A stretch of DNA of 64,000 bases from Sporosarcina sp. FSL K6-3457 (GTDB lineage Bacteria > Bacillota > Bacilli > Bacillales_A > Planococcaceae), in NCBI RefSeq assembly GCF_038007285.1, contig NZ_JBBOWX010000001.1:1505501-1569500 (forward strand), written 5' to 3'. This document shows, piece by piece, positions 55,973-64,000 of the stretch. The notes under the pieces were generated by a model. The model did not search any database. It was not told where the DNA came from and saw nothing but the letters and a program-made list of their open reading frames with translations. How positions within the stretch are numbered: the first letter of the stretch is position 1; the number at the start of each line of letters is the position of its first letter. Made by a program: the position numbers and the translations under genes.

Positions 55973-56616
55973 ACGATTATTCCTGGCACATTTGGCCAAA
56001 GGACCTCAAATCCGCTATCCTTCAATCCTTGGATAATGGTAAGTGGATTCATAGAATTTATGCGGATTACTAGAATTTTTGTTGCATCGTTTTCCTTGTC
56101 TGGATAGACAAGCACACTTAGTACATTCGTTTTCTGTTCATGAAAAACTTTAGATACTTCAAAGAGAATACCTGGTACATTTGGTACCCGTACTTCGATT
56201 TGTGAACCGGGCTGATGTGCACCGGTCAACTCAATGTATTTATAGAGGAGGTCTGTTTCTGTAATAATACCGACCAATTTGTTATTAGAAACAATCGGAA
56301 GGGCACCGATTTTATTTTCATAAAATATAACGGCCGCTTCTTCCACAAAATCCATTGGGTGACCGATAATCAAGTTCGTCGTCATAATGTCTTCGAGTGC
56401 TGTATCATAAACGCTATGGTCTATTATTTCAGATATTGAGGATGGGACGATTTCCTTTAAATCCCGGTCTGTCACAATACCAATAACTGCGCCTTCGGTC
56501 GTGAGAATAGGTACATGACGGATCTTATTAACACGCATCGCTTGAAGTGCATCTTTCACCGTGTTGTCAGGTGAGAGTGTCATGACATCTTTAATCATAA
56601 TCTCTTCAATCAGCAT
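55969..56616 (-). CDS. acuB: Acetoin utilisation protein AcuB, CBS and ACT domains
   Basis: A 215-residue regulatory protein. Two CBS domains (residues about 7-60 and 75-130; IMIKDVMTLSPDNTVKDALQAMR... and DIMTTNLIIGHPMDFVEEAAVIF) are followed by an ACT domain (about 138-205; VRVPNVPGILFEVSKVFHEQKTNVLSVLV). CBS pairs bind adenine nucleotides. It lies between acuA and acuC in one operon. The exact role in AcsA control is unsettled. Confidence 0.9.
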   Translation of the reverse strand: MLIEEIMIKDVMTLSPDNTVKDALQAMRVNKIRHVPILTTEGAVIGIVTDRDLKEIVPSSISEIIDHSVYDTALEDIMTTNLIIGHPMDFVEEAAVIFYENKIGALPIVSNNKLVGIITETDLLYKYIELTGAHQPGSQIEVRVPNVPGILFEVSKVFHEQKTNVLSVLVYPDKENDATKILVIRINSMNPLTIIQGLKDSGFEVLWPNVPGIIV

Positions 56617-56632
56617 TTGAATATCCTCACTT

Positions 56633-57265
56633 TCAATACATGAATCGGTTCATGAACCGTAAGCTATCGAATTGTTGAATGGAATCTTGGTCAATTCTTT
56701 TGCCGATTCTTGCCATTAGGCAATTGGCAGGATGTGAACATATTTCTGGATCGTCTGTTGCATAATATTCCAAACCACCTGCATTCATCATCTTTTCCAT
56801 GACTTTGCGGTATTCCCAAACATTTAGTTTGGTCCCTTTCAAATCCCAATGCCAATAATATTCGGTTGTCAAAATAATGTAATCTTCCATCGCATCGTCC
56901 ATCATGGAAACACGTAGTAGCGATTTTCCAACACCACCACCTCGAAACTTAGGAATTACTTCGATAGCTCCAAGTTCAATGAGATTTTCCATACTACCTT
57001 GTGACCACCGCTCCAATGGATCGGGGTACAAATACGTGACGTATCCAACGACCGTGTTCATATCGCGCACGATTAGAATGCGGCCTTCGGGAAGACCTGC
57101 AATTTCGACTAGTGCCTTATGTTGCTGGGCGGGAGGCCTAAATGCGACAAGGTCTTCGTGGAATTCCAAATTTTCAAGATCACTGGCCGATATTGGCCCT
57201 TCGATAATAATATCGCCGTTCTTATGCTTAATTTCCATTGCGTTATACGTTTTTACATGTTCCAA
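56633..57265 (-). CDS. acuA: Protein acetyltransferase AcuA
   Basis: A 210-residue GNAT enzyme, the same length as B. subtilis AcuA. It acetylates and inactivates acetyl-CoA synthetase. AcuA landmarks include FRPPAQQHKALVEIAGLPEGRI, YVTYLYPDPLERWSQGSMENLIELGAIEV, the acetyl-CoA loop PKFRGGGVGKSLL and EICSHPANCLMARIGK. The start is TTG at 57265, eight bases after TGAGGTGG, giving MEHVKTYNA. The upstream open frame to 57319 lacks homology. First gene of acuABC, divergent from acsA. Confidence 0.93.
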   Translation of the reverse strand: MEHVKTYNAMEIKHKNGDIIIEGPISASDLENLEFHEDLVAFRPPAQQHKALVEIAGLPEGRILIVRDMNTVVGYVTYLYPDPLERWSQGSMENLIELGAIEVIPKFRGGGVGKSLLRVSMMDDAMEDYIILTTEYYWHWDLKGTKLNVWEYRKVMEKMMNAGGLEYYATDDPEICSHPANCLMARIGKRIDQDSIQQFDSLRFMNRFMY

Positions 57266-57348
57266 TACGATCACCACCTCATTAGATATGCACATACTCC
57301 TAGTATACAACAAAATCAAGTAAAAAAAGCCCGTTGATTCTTACAAAA

Positions 57349-57570
57349 TTAATTATGCCTCGGCATAATTGCGTCCAGATTTTGAATCGAGCTTGCTCGA
57401 TTGACTCCTTACAAAATCTGTGACATCCTCCGGAGGCTTTATTTTTGTTCAGCAGGAGTTTGTATACCCGCTAAACAGAGAAACAAAATTACTTTTATCT
57501 GCCCACCTAAAGCGGTGAGAGTCTTCTGTAGCTGACGCTGCGCTTTCAGTACAAATACATTTGCTGAACG
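57349..57570 (-). repeat. Interspersed repeat in the acuA-acsA divergent region
   Basis: On the minus strand: CGTTCAGCAAATG..., ACTGAAAGCGCAGCGTCAGC, closing CCTGCTGAAC, then AAAGCCTCCGGAGGATGTCA, a CAGATTTTG / CAAAATCTG stem around CGAGCAAGCTCG, and the right module CGCAATTATGCCGAGGCATA. All three modules are present. It fills most of the 402-base gap between the two acetate transcription units, which otherwise holds only their promoters. Confidence 0.88.
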
Positions 57571-57667
57571 AAAATAAATACTGTTAGAAAAATGAAATTA
57601 ATTAGCTAATTCAGTATAAAGTGAGGTAGAATGGATAGTGTAAATATTTTCTGAAAGGGTGAAAGGG

Positions 57668-59386
57668 ATGGTCATGAAAACGTTGCCAGTCGTTCAAGGG
57701 GAATATCAACTGGGGGACTATGATCGTACGGTTGCAGAATTTAGTTGGGCAGAGGTGGAAAAAGAATTTAGTTGGTCTGAAACCGGACTAATTAATATTG
57801 CGCATGAGGCAGTAGATCGCCACGCAGATTCCTACCGTAGAAATAAGGTTGCACTTTATTATAAAGATGCTGATCGTAAAGAATCATATACTTATAGAGA
57901 TATGAAAAAAATGTCAAATAAAGCTGCGAATGTGTTGCGCAATCAGTCTCCACTTGAAAAAGGAGACCGTATTTTCATCTTCATGCCGCGCTCCCCGGAG
58001 TTATATTTTGCGTTACTTGGTGCATTGAAATTAGGGGCTATCGTTGGACCGCTTTTTGAGGCATTCATGGAAGGTGCGGTTTACGACCGGCTTTCAGATA
58101 GTGAAGCAACTGCAATTATTACAACACCAGCACTAGTTGACAGGATACCAGTCGACAAATTACCTCATTTGAAAACAATTTTCCTCGTTGGGGATGATAT
58201 TAAAGAAGAGGGAATCTTCGTTGATTATAACAAATATATGGTAGATGCTTCCCCGCATTTCCAAGTGGAATGGATGGAGCGTGAAGACCCAACACTCCTT
58301 CATTATACATCTGGATCAACAGGTACACCTAAAGGGGTTCTACATGTTCAGGAAGCGATGGTGCAGCAACTTCAAACAACACGCTGGGTCCTGGACTTGA
58401 AGGATGAAGATACGTTCTGGTGTACGGCGGATCCAGGTTGGGTGACGGGTACAGCTTATGGTATTTTTGGACCTATGTTAGTTGGTGCAACGAGCCTGGT
58501 TGTCGGTGGAAGGTTTTCGTCAGAGGCCTGGTACGAAGCGATCGAAGAGTATGGTGTGACGGTATGGTACAGCGCTCCGACGGCATTCCGAATGCTGATG
58601 GGAGTAGGGGAAGGACCGTTACGAAAACATGACCTTTCTTCATTGCGTCATATTTTGTCCGTTGGTGAACCGCTTAATCCAGAAGTGATTCGCTGGGGAT
58701 CTGAAGCATTTAAACTTCGCATTCACGATACATGGTGGATGACAGAAACAGGTGCGCAAACGATTTGTAACTTTGCTTGTCTGCCAATCAAACCAGGCTC
58801 CATGGGAAAAGCAGTTCCGGGTATTGAAGCAGCAATTGTTGATAATCAAGGAAATGTTCTACCACCAAATCATATGGGCAATTTAGCGATTAAAAGAGGT
58901 TGGCCGGCTATGATGCGTCAAATCTGGAATAATCCTGAGAAGTACGACTCTTATTTCTTGAATGATGAGTGGTATGTGTCAGGTGATTCGGCGTATATTG
59001 ATGAAGATGGCTACTTTTTCTTCCAAGGTCGTGTGGATGATGTGATTATGACGAGTGGAGAGCGGGTAGGTCCATTCGAGGTAGAAAGTAAATTACTTGA
59101 ACACCCTGCCATTGTTGAAGCGGGTGTCATAGGCAAACCGGATCCAGTACGTGGAGAAATTATCAAAGCATTTGTCGCGCTTCATGATGGCTACGAGCCA
59201 ACGGAAGAATTAAAAGAAGATATTCGACAGTTTGTTAAAAAAGGGCTTGCAGCACATGCCGCACCGCGTGAGATTGAGTTTAAGGATAAATTACCGAAAA
59301 CACGGAGCGGAAAAATTATGCGCCGTGTATTGAAAGCTTGGGAACTAAATTTACCAACAGGTGATTTGTCGACAATGGAAGATTGA
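57668..59386 (+). CDS. acsA: Acetyl-CoA synthetase
   Basis: A 572-residue AMP-forming ligase that activates acetate. The P-loop is LLHYTSGSTGTPKG, with WWMTETG, YVSGDSAYIDEDGYFFFQGRVDD and the acylation site PKTRSGKIMRR. From ATG 57668 the target lysine is residue 549, the number used for B. subtilis AcsA, which supports this start; GTG 57659 is also in frame. AAAGGGTGAAAGGG lies upstream. AcuA acetylates this lysine and AcuC removes the group. Confidence 0.96.
   Translation: MVMKTLPVVQGEYQLGDYDRTVAEFSWAEVEKEFSWSETGLINIAHEAVDRHADSYRRNKVALYYKDADRKESYTYRDMKKMSNKAANVLRNQSPLEKGDRIFIFMPRSPELYFALLGALKLGAIVGPLFEAFMEGAVYDRLSDSEATAIITTPALVDRIPVDKLPHLKTIFLVGDDIKEEGIFVDYNKYMVDASPHFQVEWMEREDPTLLHYTSGSTGTPKGVLHVQEAMVQQLQTTRWVLDLKDEDTFWCTADPGWVTGTAYGIFGPMLVGATSLVVGGRFSSEAWYEAIEEYGVTVWYSAPTAFRMLMGVGEGPLRKHDLSSLRHILSVGEPLNPEVIRWGSEAFKLRIHDTWWMTETGAQTICNFACLPIKPGSMGKAVPGIEAAIVDNQGNVLPPNHMGNLAIKRGWPAMMRQIWNNPEKYDSYFLNDEWYVSGDSAYIDEDGYFFFQGRVDDVIMTSGERVGPFEVESKLLEHPAIVEAGVIGKPDPVRGEIIKAFVALHDGYEPTEELKEDIRQFVKKGLAAHAAPREIEFKDKLPKTRSGKIMRRVLKAWELNLPTGDLSTMED
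57675..57688 (+). promoter_or_regulatory. Candidate cre site at the acsA start
   Basis: TGAAAACGTTGCCA matches TGWAANCGNTNWCA at 13 of 14 positions. It covers codons 3-7 of acsA. B. subtilis acsA is CcpA-repressed; a site here would act as a roadblock. Confidence 0.5.
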
Positions 59387-59396
59387 AGTAACGCAT

Positions 59397-59439
59397 AAAA
59401 GGGCTTGGTCGCTAGTAGGATAGCGAACAAGCCCTTTTT
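59397..59439. terminator. Bidirectional terminator between acsA and the PBP gene
   Basis: AAAAGGGCTTGGTCGCTA / TAGCGAACAAGCCCTTTTT with one internal mismatch. Confidence 0.9.
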
Positions 59440-59440
59440 G

Positions 59441-62329
59441 TTATTCAGTCCCATCTTCAATCGGTGTTTCTTCAATAGGAGGAAGAAGATCCTCGTCATT
59501 CTCATCGTCATTTTCAGGTGGTAGTTCATCTGGCGGCATGGTGTCAGGTGTTTCCTCATCAGGTACAGCGACCTCCATCATGACGCTATTAGACGCCTCG
59601 GATAGTTTACCTGTAATGTCAACGGCTTTGACTGTGTATGAGCCACCGCCAATGTTGAAGGAGTGCGGTGCTCCATCTGCAATGACAAAGATTTGTACGC
59701 CATCCTCATAGACATAATAGCCAATGACATCATTCGAAGCTGAATCGCTCCATGTAGCGGTTATCCCGTCCAGTGTGAGCTGTACTGGTGCTGGAGCTAT
59801 GTCATCTGCTTCAAATATTGCGCTAGAAACAATGCTGGATGAGAAAGCCGAATTCGAAGGGAATAGCTTCGAGGCGTCTCCTTTCCATGGTCCAAGCATT
59901 CGTTGGATGAATGATTCATTCACACCGGTACCACCGGATGATACGAATTCACTTGGTGTTGAAGGGTGTGCGAGATATTTTTCTCCTTTTACTAAAACAT
60001 ATGAAGAAGAGATGATACTATCATCTGCCTTTGTTGGTAACATTGCTTTGGCATTGAATAGATCCGATTTTACAAGTCCAGCAGCTGAGCATTCAGCTGA
60101 TGATGCTAGACCGGAGATACCACAGAATGATCTGGTGACAACACCCTCTGGCTGCTTGAATTTTGAACTAGCCCCAACCAATTCAGGAGCTACTTCATTC
60201 GCAGCATTCATAAGGCGGGCAAACAGAATGCTTGTCCGTGTGGATGGATGTAAGGTTTGCCTTTCAAGCCCGAAATAGAGACTCCGTGTGCGTTCCTTAT
60301 AGCCGAGCCAAACCCCGAGAGAAACATTGGGATTGTACCCAACGAGCCAGGCATCACCGTAGCCCTGTGTTGTTCCTGTTTTAGCTGCAAAATCCATATT
60401 GAAATTAAGGTGTTTAGGAATTTGGGCACCTGTACCGCTCGGTTTTAAAACATCACGTAGCATGTCAGTAACGATATAACTTGTTTCAGGACTGAATACG
60501 TCGACAGGTTCTCCAGTATGCTGATAGATAATATTGCCATCCATATCCTCGATTTTTTCGATGATATAGGCGTCAATGAACTGTCCACCATTGGCGAATG
60601 TTGCAAAGGCGTTTGTATTTTCCTCTACACTCATCCCGATATCCATTCCACCATAAGATGTGGAATAGTTAACATAGTCGCCAGGAGATAGTTTTGATAT
60701 GCCCATCTTTTTCAAGAATTCAGCTGGCTTTTGATCAATAATATCACGGTATAGCCTTGCAGTCGCCAAGTTTAATGATTTGGAGAGTGCTTCCCTTGCC
60801 GGTATAATGCCAAGTTCTAATGATTGTGTATAGTTACTCGGTGACCACATAGAGCCATCTGGTTGTTTGACGCTAAATTTAACATCGACAACTGGACTAC
60901 CAGCCCCGATGACGCCATATTCGATGGCAGGTGCATAGACAAGAAGTGGCTTCATGGCAGAGCCATTTTGCCTGTACGCTTGTGTGGCGTGGTTAGTTGC
61001 TTCCTGACTATGATCGCGTCCACCGATAAAGGATAGAATTTTACCCGTACTATTCTCAATCATGATGGCACCAACTTGGACCGGATCATCCTTCAATTCG
61101 ACCTCTCCGGAGTGTGGATCCTTTGCTTCTCTCGTATAGGTAAATCCATAGTGTTCAAAGGATTCACCGACCGCATTCATCTTGTCATACAAGTCTTTAT
61201 TGATAGTTGAATAAATTCTATAGCCGTCATTCTGCATAGAACGCGTAGCTAAGATGAAATACTTTTCATAAAGTTTTGCTTCCTTGTCTAAACGTTCTGG
61301 ATCGATACCATCTTTTTCGGCGATAATTTTCGTTAGGATATCGACAGTGCGGTTTTGAATTTCTTGTGTTAAGTAAGGATACTTTTCATTGGCGCGTAAT
61401 ACAGGTGCGCGGAAGTCTTGTGTAATATCATAGGCAATGGCTTCCTGGTATTGCTGTTCAGTAATATATTCTGTTTCTTTCATTCTGAAAAGAACCGTTT
61501 TCATCCGGTCGATTCCAGGCTTGAGGTATTGTTCGTCTTTGAGTCCGCCCCCACTTTTAAAAGGTGTGTAAGCGAAAGGTGCTTGCGGAATTCCAGCGAT
61601 GAATGCAGCTTGCGCTAAATTTAAATCAGCTGCTTTTTTTGCGAAAATCCCGCCGGCTGCGGTTTCAATCCCAGCAATATTTTGTCCATTGGCATTCCGA
61701 CCGTACGGAATGATATTTAAATAGGCTTCAAGGATTTCATCTTTCTCCATGAAATGCTCTATTCGCATGGCAAGCAGAATTTCTTTTGCTTTTCGCTCAT
61801 AAGAGACTTCGTTTGTTAAAATTTGGTTTTTAATCAATTGTTGTGTAAGTGTTGACCCACCTGTTTGACTGTCAGAATTCGTTACATCTTGAAAGAGTCC
61901 ACGGAAAATGGCTTTTGGCACAATTCCATTATGCTCTTGAAAATACTCATCCTCTGTTGCGTAGACAGCATCGAGGACGAAAGGTGAAACTCGCTCCAAC
62001 TTTGTATCTTTCCGCTCAATGTCAGAGTTGATTTTCCCAATATAAACATTGTTTGCAAGATAGATTTCGGATGTTTCTTCGTAATTGAAGATTGCATTTC
62101 GCATCTCTTCCTTCGAACGAAGTGGCTCTTTTGCAACTAGGGATGCAAAGTAACCAGCACCAACTGAAGCAGCAAAGACAGATAGTGTGAGTCCGAAAAT
62201 GATGAATAGCAGGAACAGGTTCCAGACAACGCCAGAAGTGATACGCATTCCTGCTGCCCATTTTGTTTTATTCAGCGATTCAATTTTCTCTTCTATAAGG
62301 TCAATTCGGTTTTTTCTACGTTCGCGCAA
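59441..62329 (-). CDS. Class A penicillin-binding protein (PBP 1A family)
   Basis: A 962-residue bifunctional wall synthase. After a basic cytoplasmic start there is one membrane anchor (about 33-58). The glycosyltransferase domain has ATEDEYFQEHNGI and GGSTLTQQLIKN. The transpeptidase domain has the Ser-x-x-Lys motif GSAMKPLL, a SxN-like SKSLNL and AAKTGTTQGYGDAW. A fibronectin-III-like domain (about 860-925) and a Pro/Glu/Asp-rich tail end it. TTG start with AGGGGGAGATTGAC. It lies between acsA and tyrS. Confidence 0.92.
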   Translation of the reverse strand: MRERRKNRIDLIEEKIESLNKTKWAAGMRITSGVVWNLFLLFIIFGLTLSVFAASVGAGYFASLVAKEPLRSKEEMRNAIFNYEETSEIYLANNVYIGKINSDIERKDTKLERVSPFVLDAVYATEDEYFQEHNGIVPKAIFRGLFQDVTNSDSQTGGSTLTQQLIKNQILTNEVSYERKAKEILLAMRIEHFMEKDEILEAYLNIIPYGRNANGQNIAGIETAAGGIFAKKAADLNLAQAAFIAGIPQAPFAYTPFKSGGGLKDEQYLKPGIDRMKTVLFRMKETEYITEQQYQEAIAYDITQDFRAPVLRANEKYPYLTQEIQNRTVDILTKIIAEKDGIDPERLDKEAKLYEKYFILATRSMQNDGYRIYSTINKDLYDKMNAVGESFEHYGFTYTREAKDPHSGEVELKDDPVQVGAIMIENSTGKILSFIGGRDHSQEATNHATQAYRQNGSAMKPLLVYAPAIEYGVIGAGSPVVDVKFSVKQPDGSMWSPSNYTQSLELGIIPAREALSKSLNLATARLYRDIIDQKPAEFLKKMGISKLSPGDYVNYSTSYGGMDIGMSVEENTNAFATFANGGQFIDAYIIEKIEDMDGNIIYQHTGEPVDVFSPETSYIVTDMLRDVLKPSGTGAQIPKHLNFNMDFAAKTGTTQGYGDAWLVGYNPNVSLGVWLGYKERTRSLYFGLERQTLHPSTRTSILFARLMNAANEVAPELVGASSKFKQPEGVVTRSFCGISGLASSAECSAAGLVKSDLFNAKAMLPTKADDSIISSSYVLVKGEKYLAHPSTPSEFVSSGGTGVNESFIQRMLGPWKGDASKLFPSNSAFSSSIVSSAIFEADDIAPAPVQLTLDGITATWSDSASNDVIGYYVYEDGVQIFVIADGAPHSFNIGGGSYTVKAVDITGKLSEASNSVMMEVAVPDEETPDTMPPDELPPENDDENDEDLLPPIEETPIEDGTE

Positions 62330-62392
62330 GTCAATCTCCCCCTAAAATCTTACCTATTATAGCACATTTCTATTGAGGACTAACGATTATAT

Positions 62393-62420
62393 TTGACAAC
62401 CTTTATATTTCAGTTAGAAT
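62393..62420 (+). promoter_or_regulatory. Sigma-A promoter of tyrS
   Basis: TTGACA (62393-62398) and TAGAAT (62415-62420) are 16 bases apart, just upstream of the T-box leader. Confidence 0.7.
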
Positions 62421-62454
62421 GAGTGATATATATTTTTTTCACATGTTGAAAAAG

Positions 62455-62666
62455 TCGAAGTAGTGGCGATAGAATCGTTTAGAGAGACAGCGGGTGGTGA
62501 AAGCTGTTCGGTATATCGTGCATGAATTACAACTTTGGAGTGTGACGCGGATGTGGCGTTAATGCTAATTGAGCGGAGAATTGTATTCTCAAGCTGGGTG
62601 GTACCGCGTTAATCGAATTATTAGCGTCCCTGCATGATTTTTAAAAAATCGTGCAGGGGCTTTTTA
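62455..62666 (+). promoter_or_regulatory. T-box leader of tyrS, tyrosine specifier UAC
   Basis: AGAGAGACAGCGGGTGGTGAAAGCTG belongs to stem I. The specifier in GAAT-TAC-AAC (62528-62530) reads Tyr. The T-box AGCTGGGTGGTACCGCG is at 62592-62608. The terminator is CCCTGCATGATTTTT / AAAATCGTGCAGGG followed by CTTTTT. Confidence 0.93.
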
Positions 62667-62719
62667 ATTTGATTTAGCCTAAACTCCCGGCTAAATCAAA
62701 TTAAACCGAGGCGTAATTG
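62664..62719 (+). repeat. Repeat remnant in the tyrS leader
   Basis: A hairpin TTAATTTGATTTAGCC / GGCTAAATCAAATTAA is followed by CCGAGGCGTAATTG, the right module of the interspersed repeat. It sits between the T-box terminator and the tyrS ribosome site. Confidence 0.75.
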
Positions 62720-62727
62720 TTTGTTAG

Positions 62728-64000
<1,273 letters not shown>

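Noticed and set aside
57530..57570. cre-like half site (TGAAAGCG) in the acuA-acsA repeat
   Set aside because: The second half does not fit the cre consensus and the same sequence occurs in the unrelated leuS-leader repeat, so it belongs to the repeat.

Overview
The window reads as chromosome from a low-GC Gram-positive bacterium of the Bacillales. The gene order from about 28 kb to the end (leuS, ytfP-like, murJ/ytgP, ytzG, ytzE, dat, trmB, ytnP, ytzB, ytoP, ytpQ, ytpR, sftA, murC, ytxG, ytxH, aroA, ccpA, acuC-acuB-acuA/acsA, tyrS) is the Bacillus subtilis ytq-ytp-ytx-acu neighbourhood. The extra genes and the interspersed repeats point to the Planococcaceae (Sporosarcina or Lysinibacillus-like). 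The genus is an inference, not something the sequence proves.

Region 1-9.2 kb holds three poorly characterised genes (a coiled-coil protein, a stand-alone GIY-YIG domain, a 418-residue unknown). These are followed by a striking 21-bp-period repeat array, a manganese-type ABC transporter behind a promoter with three MntR-like operators, and a divergent TPP-riboswitch operon (tenA-thiZ-thiX-thiY) for pyrimidine salvage. Region 9.2-17.3 kb holds sbcDC, a BrnQ transporter, a GntR regulator that shares an operator-like palindrome with brnQ, a VanZ-like protein and an acetyltransferase. Region 17.3-28.8 kb holds a LysM-3D wall protein with a WalR box, a citST-citM citrate module with a cre site, a PadR-led four-gene cassette, the tRNA-modification pair mnmL/mnmM, an MFS transporter and scoAB.

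Region 28.8-50 kb is largely core metabolism and cell-envelope genes: T-box-controlled leuS, MurJ, RsuA-type pseudouridine synthase, dat, trmB, ytnP, ytoP, ytpQ/R, sftA, murC and a SigB-type promoter before ytxGH. Region 50-64 kb holds an FtsA-like ATPase with an unusual repetitive C-terminal half and probably a non-AUG start, then aroA, ccpA, the divergent acuABC/acsA acetate module, a class A penicillin-binding protein and T-box-controlled tyrS, which runs off the window.

The genes link up in a few ways. CcpA (encoded here) probably controls citM and acsA. AcuA and AcuC should acetylate and deacetylate AcsA, whose target lysine falls at residue 549. Metal, thiamine and aminoacyl-tRNA sensing are each visible as cis elements.

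The most unusual non-coding content is (i) two arrays of about 21-bp units with a conserved core and variable remainder, and (ii) at least seven copies or remnants of a modular, hairpin-rich interspersed repeat in intergenic gaps, two of them between a T-box terminator and the synthetase gene. I saw no tRNA, rRNA, CRISPR array, transposase or prophage.
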